Shown piece by piece: positions 9,801 through 20,300 of a DNA stretch of 64,000 bases. Under the pieces are notes generated by a model. It was not told where the DNA came from and did not search any database. It saw only the letters and a list, made by a program, of their open reading frames with translations. Every line of letters starts with the position of its first letter. The stretch's first letter is position 1. The stretch is taken from contig NC_087378.1 in assembly GCF_963675165.1 (NCBI RefSeq), positions 7,263,273 to 7,327,272 on the forward strand, written 5' to 3'. The DNA is from Halichondria panicea. Taxonomy: Eukaryota > Porifera > Demospongiae > Suberitida > Halichondriidae. The translations under genes and the position numbers were made by a program.

Positions 9801-12439
9801 ACGTGCACTGGGTTCACTGGTAGCCATCATCAGCGAGCTCATCGCTGACATCCTTCGATATTTTGTAGTCTATTTAGTGTTCTTCGTACCCTACATGATA
9901 TCAGTGTGGGTGCTGTTCGGAGGAGACCAGTCAGTCGCAGTGGCGGGGAATGAAGACTTGACTATATTATATCGAGTGATTGTGGTCATGTTTAGAATGA
10001 GCCTCATCGATAACTTTCCTTACGAGGTGAGAACGACTGTACTTTGATGCACTATGTAGATGACTTCCTGTCTCGTATCTATATAGTAGCTATGCACTAT
10101 TAAGAGTTGTTTGTATCACTTGCCATACAATTTTAAGGCAATCTCCTGCTGTCTCAATGACTGCAAAGGAATTTACTAGGGGGAGTGTAACCGCACTGTG
10201 TGTATGAGGGTATTAATTACTAGGGGGAGTGTAACCTGTGTAGGAGGGTATCAGTTACTAGGGGGAGTGTAACCTGTGTAGGAGGATATTAATTATTAGT
10301 CTGTCTATGTTGGCACTTCTTTGAAGTCCATTTAATTGTGCTGGTAACCTTTCCTCTGAGCTATAATCCAGCAGTTATATTCTGGAGGTGACCCTATAGC
10401 TAACATTCTGTCAGATCGAGAGTGAGTGTCATAATCATGTGTCTATTGTATTCTTCTGTAGACAATGCGGGACATATCCTGGTCATCACCTTCCTGATCA
10501 TAACAGCTGTGGTGGGACTCAACCTCTTCATTGCCCTGCTCTCTCACACATTTCAGAGGGTGTATGATAATGCTCAGGCTAATGCACTTCTCCAGCAGGT
10601 GTGTACACTGGGTGGAGGGTGGAGGGTATGGTGTGTGTACACTGGGTGGAGGGTAGAGGGTATGGTGTGTGTACACTGGGTGGAGGGTAGAGGGTATGGT
10701 GTGTGTACACTGAGTGGAGGGTGTAGGGTATGGTGTGTGTACACTGAGTGTAGGGTATGGTGTGTGTACAATGGGTGTAGGGTATGGTGTGTGTACACTG
10801 AGTGTAGGGTATGGTGTGTGTACAATGGGTGTAGGGTATGGTGTGTGTACATTGAGTGTACTCTTGGTGGAGGGTGGAGGGTACGTATGGTGGTGGTACA
10901 TGTAGATAAATGGTGGAGGGTGGAGGGTACGTATGGTGGTGGTACATGTAGATAAATGGTGGAGGGTGGAGGGTAGAGGGTGTGGTGTGTACACTGGGTG
11001 GAGGGTATGGTGTGTGTACACTGGGTGGAGGGTGGAGGGTAGAGGGTGTGGTGTGTACACTGATATTGTATTATTTTGTTCTATTCTTCTATTGACTTAG
11101 GCTAAGATCATTCTGCTTCTGGAAGACAAAGTGAGCTCTTGCACCTACCGGAAGTACCTTATCCATGTACAGAACAATTGCAACCCCTACTCATGTTTCT
11201 ATGACGATGACGATGACTCAGAGGAGAGACCTTCCCAACTACAGAAGATCACCCACCAGATACACGTATGACCTCCACACACTAGTAACTGTACGTCAGT
11301 CACGTATTTGATGTAAAAGTACTGTTTATAATTGATTGTTTGGCTTGTTTTATCTGGCAGCATTGCTCAGTATTAGCACAGGTATTAAGCATCTATCAGC
11401 ACTTGAGAGTATTTGCATTTGTATGAGTGAAATGAGGTACATTTACAATGTTAATTAAAAGACTATCATAAGCCATTCCCATACATCTATACAACAATAG
11501 TACACAAATCTATAATAACTTGACACAATGAACATTGTGTACTTCAATTCAATTGTAACATGTACACAGAACATTGTGACTGAGCTGCAGAATGATAGAA
11601 AGGAAATGGAGAGCTGTGGTGGCTTGCACACTCTACGAGATAAACTTGACCAGACAGACTCTAAACTGTCTTAGCTGTCTCTCCAGCTGGATGAGATAAA
11701 AGCCATTCTTTGCACCCTCACTCCACCAGGTAATACTGTGGTTTTCCCTTTCCTTGTACCTAGCTGCCACAATTAACCTTTGAAGACTCCCCCCTAATAC
11801 TGTACCCTTGCACCAGCTGACCTCAACTATTGTGTGTGTGTGTGTGTGTACTGGCAGATCAGACTACTTTCAATACATCTTCTGTTCCTTGTACACGTGG
11901 TGTGCTGCTATGCATGGTGCTCTGGCAATTAAGCAGTGAATTCTCGCCTCATGTTAGTGCTCCATATATATTATATATATAGGCCACATAATCCACCCAC
12001 TTCTCCTTTGCATGCATACGCCTGCTAGTCTTATCATAATTATAGAGAGCATGAATTTGGTAACAAAGCTATACAATTTACAAAGATAATTTTGTTATAA
12101 AGGCAAGTGCATTCATACAGTTGTATCATGCCCATGTATATTCATACAGTTGTATCATGCCCATGTATATTCCATGCAGTGGGGTCGCACCTGTTTTTGA
12201 GCACAACTACGGACCCAAACACCAACGACGCTAATCTGGAGAGCCATCAACTTACTACACCCACTAAACTCCCGGCAAAAACAATTCACCCATTTCCCCG
12301 TCGAATTCAAGTATACCCAAAGAAACTAACTCCACTTGAGTCATTGCAAAGAGACTCACATCCAAACAGTGTAGCTATGAACCCACTACTAGAGTATAGT
12401 TTAAGTTCACCTCTGATGTGGGAAAACACAGTTCAATGA
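6896..12439 (+). CDS. Ankyrin-repeat TRP-like cation channel, with two in-frame TAG codons
   Basis: Twelve exons join with consistent phases: 6896-7568, 7754-7929, 8092-8214, 8262-8486, 8559-8672, 8742-8986, 9741-10026, 10415-10421, 10462-10598, 11101-11265, 11570-11729 and 12180-12439, 857 codons in all. A Ser-rich N-terminus is followed by ankyrin repeats (TGKTPLHIAAGINHRDMVVW, GRTPLYLAAELDR), then membrane spans (YLGLYFLFLISWSVLI, NIIDIITYVALLVVILL, YFVVYLVFFVPYMISVWVLF), a pore segment (VVMFRMSLIDNFPYE) and an S6/TRP-box-like stretch (LNLFIALLSHTFQRVYDNAQ). The tail is coiled-coil-like. TAG interrupts codon 301 (8143-8145) and codon 752 (11672-11674), each in a context where Gln would fit, while splice sites and frame elsewhere are intact. 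It may be a recent pseudogene, a gene with a skippable exon 3, or contain assembly errors. Subfamily (TRPA, TRPV or other) was not resolved. Confidence 0.8.
9583..9727. repeat. Palindromic MITE-like element
   Basis: The arms AATAGAGAGCTGATTGATGT and ACATCTCACGTAGCTCTCTATT are near complements, and the inner arms (TTTAACAG, AATGCTA, CATGTTT) pair as well. The element lies in the TRP-like intron just upstream of the acceptor at 9740. No coding content. Confidence 0.75.
10160..10300. repeat. Short minisatellite, about 44-bp unit, three copies
   Basis: Three tandem copies of a unit that begins TACTAGGGGGAGTGTAACC and ends in a ttaatta-like block, in a TRP-like intron. The copies differ by small substitutions. 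Confidence 0.85.
10599..11060. repeat. G-rich minisatellite in TRP-like intron
   Basis: Tandem array of related units built from GTGTGTACACTGGGTGGAGGG and GTAGGGTATGGTGTGTGTAC. Several sub-variants include a longer unit containing GTACGTATGGTGGTGGTACA (twice). The array starts at the donor after 10598 and nearly fills the intron. It creates long spurious open frames on both strands that are not genes. Confidence 0.95.
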
Positions 12440-12630
12440 GTGAATCCAGTGCCTAATAGTCTGAGATCATCAACATAATCTAGGATGTGTGAATCCTGCA
12501 AAGAACAATCACCTACAATCACCTGATTTATTATGATTACACTGATAAGCTAGCTGGTCGTGGCCCATTGCTTAATCATTATTGCCACTTGAAATAAATT
12601 TTCCAAAATTGAGAAATGCTACATGTACAC

Positions 12631-13414
12631 TAGCCTCGATCCCAGGCCGATCCGTCTCCAATTGAACGCTAGGTCGCCTACTAGGCCTGGTATTGATTGT
12701 ATTTGGGCGTGATCTGGGCGTGGTTTTTTAATAAATTGACACTGTGGTACAACAAAAAATGAATCCTCCAACAGTGGTCTTCAAAAACAGCCTCTGGGGC
12801 AGTATACAGCAGGAAATACTTCCCAGAAGACACTTCTTTGGCAGTGGCAACCAAATCTTTGTCGATTCCTTTATTGCTACTGAGGATGGCAGCAGAAACA
12901 CCTCTATTGTTTAGACTCCTGACCTGGTCAATCATGAGTCTCATGATAAGAGATACAAGGGGAGAGACAATTAACAAGAACAACACTTTTGTCAACAGGA
13001 GGAGCCTTGGTCCTACCTAGCTTGTAGTCCATTAAAAAGGGTAGCAACTGATATAGCAGAGAGACTTGCCATACCCCGTTGGGAACCAGCCCTTCCCTCA
13101 AACAGGAGCTTGAGAGCCTGGGCCTGTTCTGCCATGAGAGTGAGGCCATCTTGCTTCAAACAAGATAACGCGTTGCATGCCATAGCTAGCTAGTTATAAA
13201 TTGAGAACATGACACGGAGCTACATTACTGTAAGTTTTACGGGAGTAAAATGCCTCTACGTACACCTTTAGTATTACAGAAAAAAAGCAGGAAACAAAAT
13301 GTGAAGAATCTCTGCTTTAGTTTCCGGTTCCTGCCACGCCCAGATACAATCAATACCAGGCCGTATTTTTCAACTTCGTTCTATTAAAAAAAAATCGGCC
13401 TGGGACCGAGGCTA
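12631..13414. mobile_element. Mutator-like element A (9-bp TSD) with RecQ-type helicase fragment
   Basis: A 784-bp element between the TRP-like gene and the UGT gene. The left end is TAGCCTCGATCCCAGGCCGA; the reverse complement of the right end is TAGCCTCGGTCCCAGGCCGA, one mismatch in twenty. It is flanked by a perfect 9-bp direct repeat CATGTACAC at 12622-12630 and 13415-13423. Sub-terminal arms (GGCCTGGTATTGATTGTAT) are inverted too. The interior encodes a frameshifted helicase N-terminus on the minus strand. The 9-bp duplication fits the Mutator/MULE superfamily, so by structure this is a Pack-MULE-like element. No transposase is present. Confidence 0.88.
12740..13180 (-). pseudogene. RecQ-type helicase N-terminal fragment inside element A
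   Basis: Read from about 13180 downward, an ATG starts MACNALSCLKQDGLTLMAEQ, followed after a frameshift by the Walker A block FPTGYGKSLC. Another shift leads to LLPFLMDYKLGRTKAPP, then LMIDQVRSLNNRGVSAAI and SGKYFLLYTAPEAVF. These match motifs I, Ia and beyond of RecQ-like ATP-dependent helicases. At least two frameshifts and an insertion near VSPLVSL break the frame, and the helicase C-terminal half is absent. It is a decayed capture, not a working enzyme. Confidence 0.8.
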
Positions 13415-13723
13415 CATGTACACTAGTTCATAAGTGTGTAGACCAGTGTATACCTACAGAGCCTATCATGTGGTTCCACTGTGTACACGTAGTGGTTGTC
13501 TTACTTACATGCAGTTTCTGTATTAAATAAGTTCAAGTGAGGTGAATCGGTGAAAGGGTTGTACATCATATTGTATTATGACGGTAAAAATTACACATGT
13601 ACATGTATAGAGAATGAAGTATCAAGTCATAATAATGTTACTATAACACACATAGCTGAGAGGTGAAAGATGCATGCTATATAATTATGAGTGAAACAAA
13701 GAAAGAGTTAATAACACAAGAAC

Positions 13724-15367
13724 TTAATCTAACTTAGACTTATAATCTATCGAGAAACATCTTGCCAGTGATTTAGCTACCTGGTACACAAGAAACAATA
13801 ACAAGCAACTAACCACACTCAACACACAGTAAACATCCAAGTTATAATACTGCACCCAACTCCAGTTGTACTTGACATAGGCAGGAGCGAGGTGGCTGTA
13901 ATCCACCATCTCGTAGAATTCAACCAGTTCAGCTGCTCTGTGACTGCCTCCGGAGAAATAGAACATCAGTTGTAGCCTCTGTGCTTGTTCCCTCATGTAT
14001 GTTGTATCAACACTCTTGATTGCTTGAGACATACTCTCGGGAGAAAATGATTTTCCAACAAAAAGTGATTGAAAATAAGTGTATAACGATACACCCACAC
14101 CCGCAGTTTGTATTTTGGCTGACATCTCGTAATGATCGAAACTATATGGTAGACACACAATTGGCAGTGCGTTGTAGAGACTTTCTTGCACACCGTTCAT
14201 ACCACAATGGAGGATAGTTAGGGAAATCGAAGGATGCTTCAGAACCATTTGTTGTGAAACCCACTCGGCAAGATAGAATCGGTTTGGGTCAATATCAATA
14301 TCCTTCAAAATATCGCGATTACTCATTCGCAGTGACCACACGGCATCGTATTTGGTTGCCATAACTCCTTGTACAAGCGATTGTGCCATGTCGCTTGTAA
14401 TGTATCCAGTAGTACCCATACTGATATAGATAACACTTCTGTTTTCCCGTACGTTCAGCCATTTGGATAGGGTTGGGTCTAGATCAGGAGAGGAGCTCAT
14501 TAAAACAGGACCAACGTAGTGGGCAAGAGGACCAATAGTTTTTGGAAAATCGAAACCCAAAACAGACGTAACAATGAGTGGAAAACGCATTCCAGGGTAC
14601 GTTATCAAGTTATCGTTTCCGAGGACAACGCTGAAGTTCTTGTCAAGAGCGCAAACTCCTTCAAAACTAGTTCGAAATTTTAATAAAAATATCGGTTGTA
14701 AAACAGCGTTGAATAAACGTTCTAAGAAAGACAAGTCATCTGTTTGATCTAGTGGGGCCAGGGGAACTGTCCATTGAGGTATCAGTGCAGTGAGGGGGGC
14801 TAAGTATGAGGTGAAGAGGATTGTTTTGATTCCCAGTTTTGAAAAGTAGACGGCAATTGGTAGAGTGTTCATGTCAACGATAATTATGTCATATTGTGAA
14901 ATTCCCATCAATTCCATTTGATCCTTAACTTGTACGTTAGTGGGCGGGATTGCTCCCATGTATCGGGTGAGCAGTTCCATGTTTATGGTGTTGACTGCGA
15001 ATTCTCGAATCAAATTTTCGTAATCTTGCTGCGACATAGTGTCGTAGCCGGCACTGACAAACTTAACACCAACACGTTCGGCCAACTTTGGAAGAATCTT
15101 GGAGCCTTGCATCACAGTAGTGCACAAGGTAACATTGTGGCCTCTCTTTACAAGGGTCTCTCCTAAGCCCATCAAAGGGAAAAGGTGTCCAGGAAAGTAG
15201 GCAGCAGCCATGAGTATATTCAATGGTCTCAACTTGTCCTGCAAAGCTTCAATGCCAGGCGACACCTCTGTTGTATCCAGTCCCGGTGGAACATGATAAC
15301 TGTTAAATCCGTGCACTAAAAGAAGTACATTTAAAACAACGAACGCAACTAGCAGTCTCGAGTACAT
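13724..15367 (-). CDS. UDP-glycosyltransferase (UGT family), intronless
   Basis: Membrane-bound GT1-family enzyme that transfers a sugar from a UDP-sugar to small lipophilic acceptors, expected to face the ER lumen. The chosen ATG at 15367 gives 547 residues and begins with a signal peptide (LLVAFVVLNVLLLVHG); the frame extends further upstream but without an ATG. The N-terminal acceptor half contains AAAYFPGHLFPLMGLGETL. The C-terminal half has VIYISMGTTGYI and the donor-binding signature WVSQQMVLKHPSISLTILHC plus GMNGVQESLYNALPIVCLPY, with Cys replacing the second residue of the usual HGG. A single C-terminal membrane span (about residues 505-530) is followed by a basic tail ending KSKLD, a KxKxx-type ER retrieval signal. 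Specificity is unknown. It is divergent from the EndoU gene. Confidence 0.92.
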   Translation of the reverse strand: MYSRLLVAFVVLNVLLLVHGFNSYHVPPGLDTTEVSPGIEALQDKLRPLNILMAAAYFPGHLFPLMGLGETLVKRGHNVTLCTTVMQGSKILPKLAERVGVKFVSAGYDTMSQQDYENLIREFAVNTINMELLTRYMGAIPPTNVQVKDQMELMGISQYDIIIVDMNTLPIAVYFSKLGIKTILFTSYLAPLTALIPQWTVPLAPLDQTDDLSFLERLFNAVLQPIFLLKFRTSFEGVCALDKNFSVVLGNDNLITYPGMRFPLIVTSVLGFDFPKTIGPLAHYVGPVLMSSSPDLDPTLSKWLNVRENRSVIYISMGTTGYITSDMAQSLVQGVMATKYDAVWSLRMSNRDILKDIDIDPNRFYLAEWVSQQMVLKHPSISLTILHCGMNGVQESLYNALPIVCLPYSFDHYEMSAKIQTAGVGVSLYTYFQSLFVGKSFSPESMSQAIKSVDTTYMREQAQRLQLMFYFSGGSHRAAELVEFYEMVDYSHLAPAYVKYNWSWVQYYNLDVYCVLSVVSCLLLFLVYQVAKSLARCFSIDYKSKLD

Positions 15368-15661
15368 CTTGGAGGTTTGTAGAGCCGTACTAGCTAGCTG
15401 TAGTTTCTTTAGTAAACTGAAGGGCACGCCAAGGCACGTCTAGGGAGTGGCAAAAGAGAAAATCTCATGATTTCTACGCTCCTAGTGACGTGACGTTGCA
15501 TGCGCATAGTGACAGAACAAGGTCTAGCCCCACCCCTCTTTCCTGAACAGTTTGTCAACAGAGCATGCAAGTGCAAGTGAGAAGAAGGTACGAAAGTTGA
15601 AAGGTAGGTGTGAGCTAACTAGCTAGATTTATTATAAAATTTATGCACTCCTGATTTTAGT
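15368..15661. promoter_or_regulatory. Short divergent promoter region, UGT / EndoU
   Basis: Only 294 bp separate the two start codons, and the right part includes the EndoU 5'-UTR exon, whose probable donor is AAAG|gtaggt near 15603. No TATA box was recognised. Shared control is inference from spacing. Confidence 0.5.
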
Positions 15662-16995
15662 ATGGCTCAAAAATATACCCCTCATCAAGAGCTAAGCGAA
15701 ATTTGCACTGAGCTATGGAAGCTGGATGAAAATAGGCTCACACCAGGAAAAGATTACAGCATTAATCTACAAGGAGGTATTTATATCTAGCTGTATTAAG
15801 ATGGTCTCATGATAATAATAGTAATACGGTAGACATACCTTGTTGGTACGTGCAATAAAATGTTAATACTCCAGGGACCAAGAGTTACTGGCGTGATGAC
15901 AAAGCAAAGGAGCCATTGTTTACGAGTGTGAATGACGACGTCTTGAGAAAGCCGACCTTCAGTAGGTTCATTGCTCTGTTGGACAACTATGAGACGAGTA
16001 CTGGATTGAGCGAGACAGTCACACAGGAGGAGGTCAAGGAGAACCAGCTATTCATTGACAGTATCTGTGAGACTAAGGTATTAATTGTATATTTAATAGG
16101 TGTAGGAAAAATATTCTATCTTCTGTACTACCAGGAGTATACACATAAATTATTTATGAACTTGTGGTAACTGTACCTATTGTTCTATTGTGGTGATATC
16201 ATACTAATTTGTGGTATGTGTTTCTAAGGTTACCAGTCCACACTGGCCAAAATGTTCAAACCTATCATAAAAATATGTGATCTTATAAATTACTTTGATC
16301 TCAGGTTATGAAACGAGCTCATGAGTATCTGGTCTCTAAAAGAAAGTCTGAGCGAGACATTTGGAAGTTCAAGCATCAGCTCTACAACCTTTGGTTCAAA
16401 TTGTACCGTCGTACAAGAGGCAGCCGAGCTCTGGATTCGTCCGGTTTTGAGCACGTTTTTGTGGGAGAGACTCGAGACAAAGGTGACGTTATAGGCTTCC
16501 ATAACTGGATTCAGTTCTATCTCCAGGAGAAAGCTGGAAATGTGGACTATCAAGGTTACATCCTTGGGAAGAGGGTAGGTTAAACATGACTTGTATGAAT
16601 TTGTGGTAGCAACGCTATGATGCTATGATGCTATGATACGCCTTCCTTGCCTGGCATCCTATATTGTGTTTGTGGTTCCTTTGTAGCCTGAGCTACGTGA
16701 AAGTTCACATCTTATCACTATCAAGTTCAAATGGAACAGAGAGGTCAGTTAACAATAATTATGATTGTAGATACATGCATCCACATGCACCTTTTCCACC
16801 TTGCAGGTGAAACCGATGGGATCTACATTTGTTGGTACTAGCCCTGAGTTTGAGGTGGCCCTCTACACCATCTGCTTCCTCTGTGCACCAGAAACCACCA
16901 CTGACATCCAGATAGAAGACTATGAGGTGGTGATTACCTGCTACAAACATGGAGCCAACCTAGGAACCTCTTTCCCCAAAGAGGCTGCAGATTAA
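15662..16995 (+). CDS. ENDOU: EndoU-type uridylate-specific endoribonuclease
   Basis: XendoU-family RNase that cuts at uridylates in a metal-stimulated reaction. Five coding exons (15662-15776, 15875-16077, 16305-16574, 16687-16743 and 16807-16995) join in frame to 277 residues, essentially one EndoU domain. Landmarks are the N-terminal ELSEICTELWKLDENRLTPG, KPTFSRFIALLDNYE, the first catalytic His in SGFEHVFVGE, the second in GFHNWIQFYLQE, and the catalytic Lys region VKPMGSTFVGTSPEFEVALY. There is no signal peptide and no somatomedin-B domain, unlike secreted vertebrate ENDOU, so this form is probably intracellular. A 5'-UTR intron (about 15604-15660) precedes the ATG. The gene converges with the MAK-like kinase. 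Confidence 0.94.
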
Positions 16996-17371
16996 CGCAC
17001 CACTAATGTACGTATAGAGACAATGAACTGATAGATATACATGTAACAGGTAGTCTTTACCAAAATCAATCTCAATGCAATTGCAAGAATTATTTGCAAA
17101 AATATTCAAGTAACAAGAATTTGAACTGACAAAATTGAAGCATAATTATTTTGTGATAAGTGTTCTGTGTGCTAGTAATAGTTTCTAGATATCGCTGCAC
17201 CTCCATACCTATAAGGGGGGAATGTCATTAGCCACAATGTTCAAACATGAGTACTTAATTAATTTGTTGGCTAACATGGGAGACCACAATAAGCGTTTCA
17301 AAAGGCAAAAGCCTTGTATGGTTTACTTAATCTCACCAATAATTAAGAAAAGCTAGCCTATAATATTCCAC

Positions 17372-20300
17372 TTACTTTGCTGTCCAGTCTGTTCTGCCGT
17401 GTATTCCACCCTTTCTGTGACCAGAAGCCACAGACGAATGATAACCTCCACCAGATAAGGCATTATTAGAAGCCCTAGGTGGTGGTTTCCATGACACTTC
17501 CCCTCTCCCTAGCCCAGTAGTAGAGCTCTTTTTCCAGGGCTCATATTTGGTTTTATTGTCAGCATCCAGGCTGGGTAGTTGGTGACGATGGGCTGACACT
17601 CGTGGTGGTCGGGTTTGTTCTGAGAGTGGGGTGGACAAGTTATGATAACACAAACCTACAAGTTTCACTGTGTGTATAATAACATGTGCTCCTCTGATAA
17701 TAGTCGTGGTGGCGGTGTTTGGACATTTTGACTGCATCTGATTGCAATTACACACATGAATACGATTATTCACTCCACCGTTGGGGGTATGTTATAGTTA
17801 TAACACGGGCACAAGGGATGTATGGAATATATTGCACTGAAGCACGAGGGCGCCAGCCCCGAGGGATGAGTGCAATATATGCCATGCAGCCCGAGTGCAC
17901 GTGTTATAACTAGTTTATATCCCGAGGGCATAGCAACATAACACTGTCCTAGTAACACAATATATATAAACAGCACAAAAAAAGACAGAAACAACTCTAG
18001 ACACAGCTCCATCTCTTCTCTCTTCTAGACGCCAGTATCTGCAGCGTATAAGATTGGCATGACCGACGAATGGCTTGACACAAAATTGTTGGAGTTTTAA
18101 CTGAAATCTGCAAAACAGCCCCACCCCACTTCTGGTGCTGCAAAACAGCCCCGCCCCACTTACTGCTGCAAAGAAACAGCCCCACCCCACTACTCAGTGA
18201 ATACTAGCTGCTGGTCTATGCTCGGCCTCATAACCAAACCAAGAAAGCTCGCTTCTACACTGCTGCAAAACAGCTCATGCCCCCAGCAAAAAGAGCCACT
18301 TCTAGTGCTACGGTGAAGCAGAATTGACATGCATCACGATGTCGAGGACTAGGTCGATCTAGGAACACAGAATCTTCCACAAAATAAATCTTGGACAATT
18401 TTAAAACCTGTACGGTTGCAAGAAGAAACTCCAGCAGTGCTGAACATTCATTCCTGCATGGCTGGACATACTTTGATACATGTTATTTCTCATGCGTATT
18501 AATTTAATTTAAATTTAATTGTCTGTCTAATTGCCAGAGGGGCGTTTTGCGGTCAGTGCAATATGACTTTGCGGTCAGTGCAATATGACTTTCAGCAGTG
18601 CAATATGCTTCATATTGCACTTGGCAACAACGTAGCAACGGGATATAAGTGTAGAATACCTCTGCTCTGTTGCTGTGGCCATCTAGGTGCACTGCTGCCA
18701 AACCCCAGGCCATGTCCACTGGTCCCTTGTCCACTGCCTCCTCCACTCACTGGGGAGTAGCGGGCCCGGCTCACATAGAACTGGGCCACCTCTGCCTTGT
18801 TGGGTTGGTGTGGCTTGCTTTGAACAGCTCCAGACAGATTACTGTATATATAGAGGGGAAGCAAGCATCACATGTATGTGTGTGGTGACAACAGTAAAAA
18901 ACATGCAGTTGCAAATGATAATTTACCTCAACAGGTACATTTTACATAAGGAATTGTGTTACATTTATAAGCAATAGTGTAGCGCTGCATTCGTTACGAA
19001 AAACTTGATGACTGTTCATAATATTAAGCATAACAGCCATAAGTACAGACATACGTGTACGTAGAACAGGAATGCACCAACATACTGTTGATATAAACAG
19101 CTTTCTGTTTGCATAAACTTGAGCGTGGCTCATGCATGTACAGTACTAGGTGTATCCTTCTTACGTTCTCTTGGAATGAGTAGTATCTTGAATTTCATCA
19201 AGATCGATGCTATCCTTTGTCCCTCGTCGTCCAATGGTGCCCATCGGTGGTTTAGACCTGAGCACTGGGTTGAACGAGGTTCTGTGCTGCTTCCCGTTCA
19301 CTTCCCTCCCCCCTAACGAGGGCAGCACATGTGCTGGAGATTGTTGCTCAAACTTGGACCTCCCAAGCACTTTAGACTTCACATTCTCGATACCAGCACT
19401 GATTTCTGATGAGGTTCGTTTGTGAATCGGCTCATGAATCTGATTAGCAAGGTCCATGTTGATGACGGGTGGTCTCCTCAAGTTGTGGCCATGTTGAGTG
19501 AGTGCTACTGGTTGTGGAGGGTGCACTGTAGTCGTGGACTGTGAGGCAGTGGTTAGAGATTGGCCAACTTGAAAGAACTTGAAACGAAGTGCCTGTATAC
19601 ATATGAAAGTAACATGTGAATTTACCGACTGCTTTGTGCAAAGCAGGTACATAATATGCAAAACAGCAGATTGATAGTACAGAGTTACCCAAACTAGAAC
19701 TAGTAGAGTAAGCTTTCACTCACTTGAGCTGAAGTAGGTCTTTTCTTGGGATTCCACTGTAGCAGCTCTGATATGAGATGAATGCCATCAGCGGAGGCTT
19801 CCTTTATGATACCAGTGAGGCTGGTAAGCACATACAAGGGGAGTTTGCAGTTCATATTCGCAGCCAGCTTCAAACCTTCGGCCCAGATAGTCTGTGCAGG
19901 GGTAAAAGAAGACTTACAATAAACTCAAAATCATAATACATACATGTACATCTGTAGTACATGTAAACACAGCATCTGCACAGCATCACTACACAGCATC
20001 ACTACACAGCATCACTACACAGCATCACTGCACATCATCGCTACACAATGTATGTGCTAACTAAACAAGGGTTTCTTCTGTTATTAGCACAAAATGGATA
20101 CAGCCAATAGTATAGAAAATTGACATAACCTTGTTTCCTTAAAAGGCTTCCATACAGTATAACAGAATTGCTAGAGTTCTATGCAGCCGCAGCATAGCAT
20201 GCTATACACTAAGACGTACCTTGTCTGGTGTGCCTAGTATAGTGCATATTTTGTGGAGTTGATCGAGCTCAGTTTTCCCCGGGAAGAGTGGTCTAAGAGT

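Noticed and set aside
10443-11060. Long open frames on both strands (up to about 205 codons) of HTPYP/VYTHHT or YGVCT repeats
   Set aside because: They are translations of the G-rich minisatellite in a TRP-like intron; all frames stay open because the unit lacks stops, and no splice or domain evidence supports coding.
12681-13150. A working RecQ helicase gene
   Set aside because: At least two frameshifts, no C-terminal half, and the whole stretch is enclosed by transposon ends with a target duplication.
19161-19661. An independent gene for the 166-codon basic Ser-rich frame
   Set aside because: It is the C-terminal tail exon of the MAK-like kinase: the frame starts with RFKFFQVGQ, the conserved end of the kinase domain.
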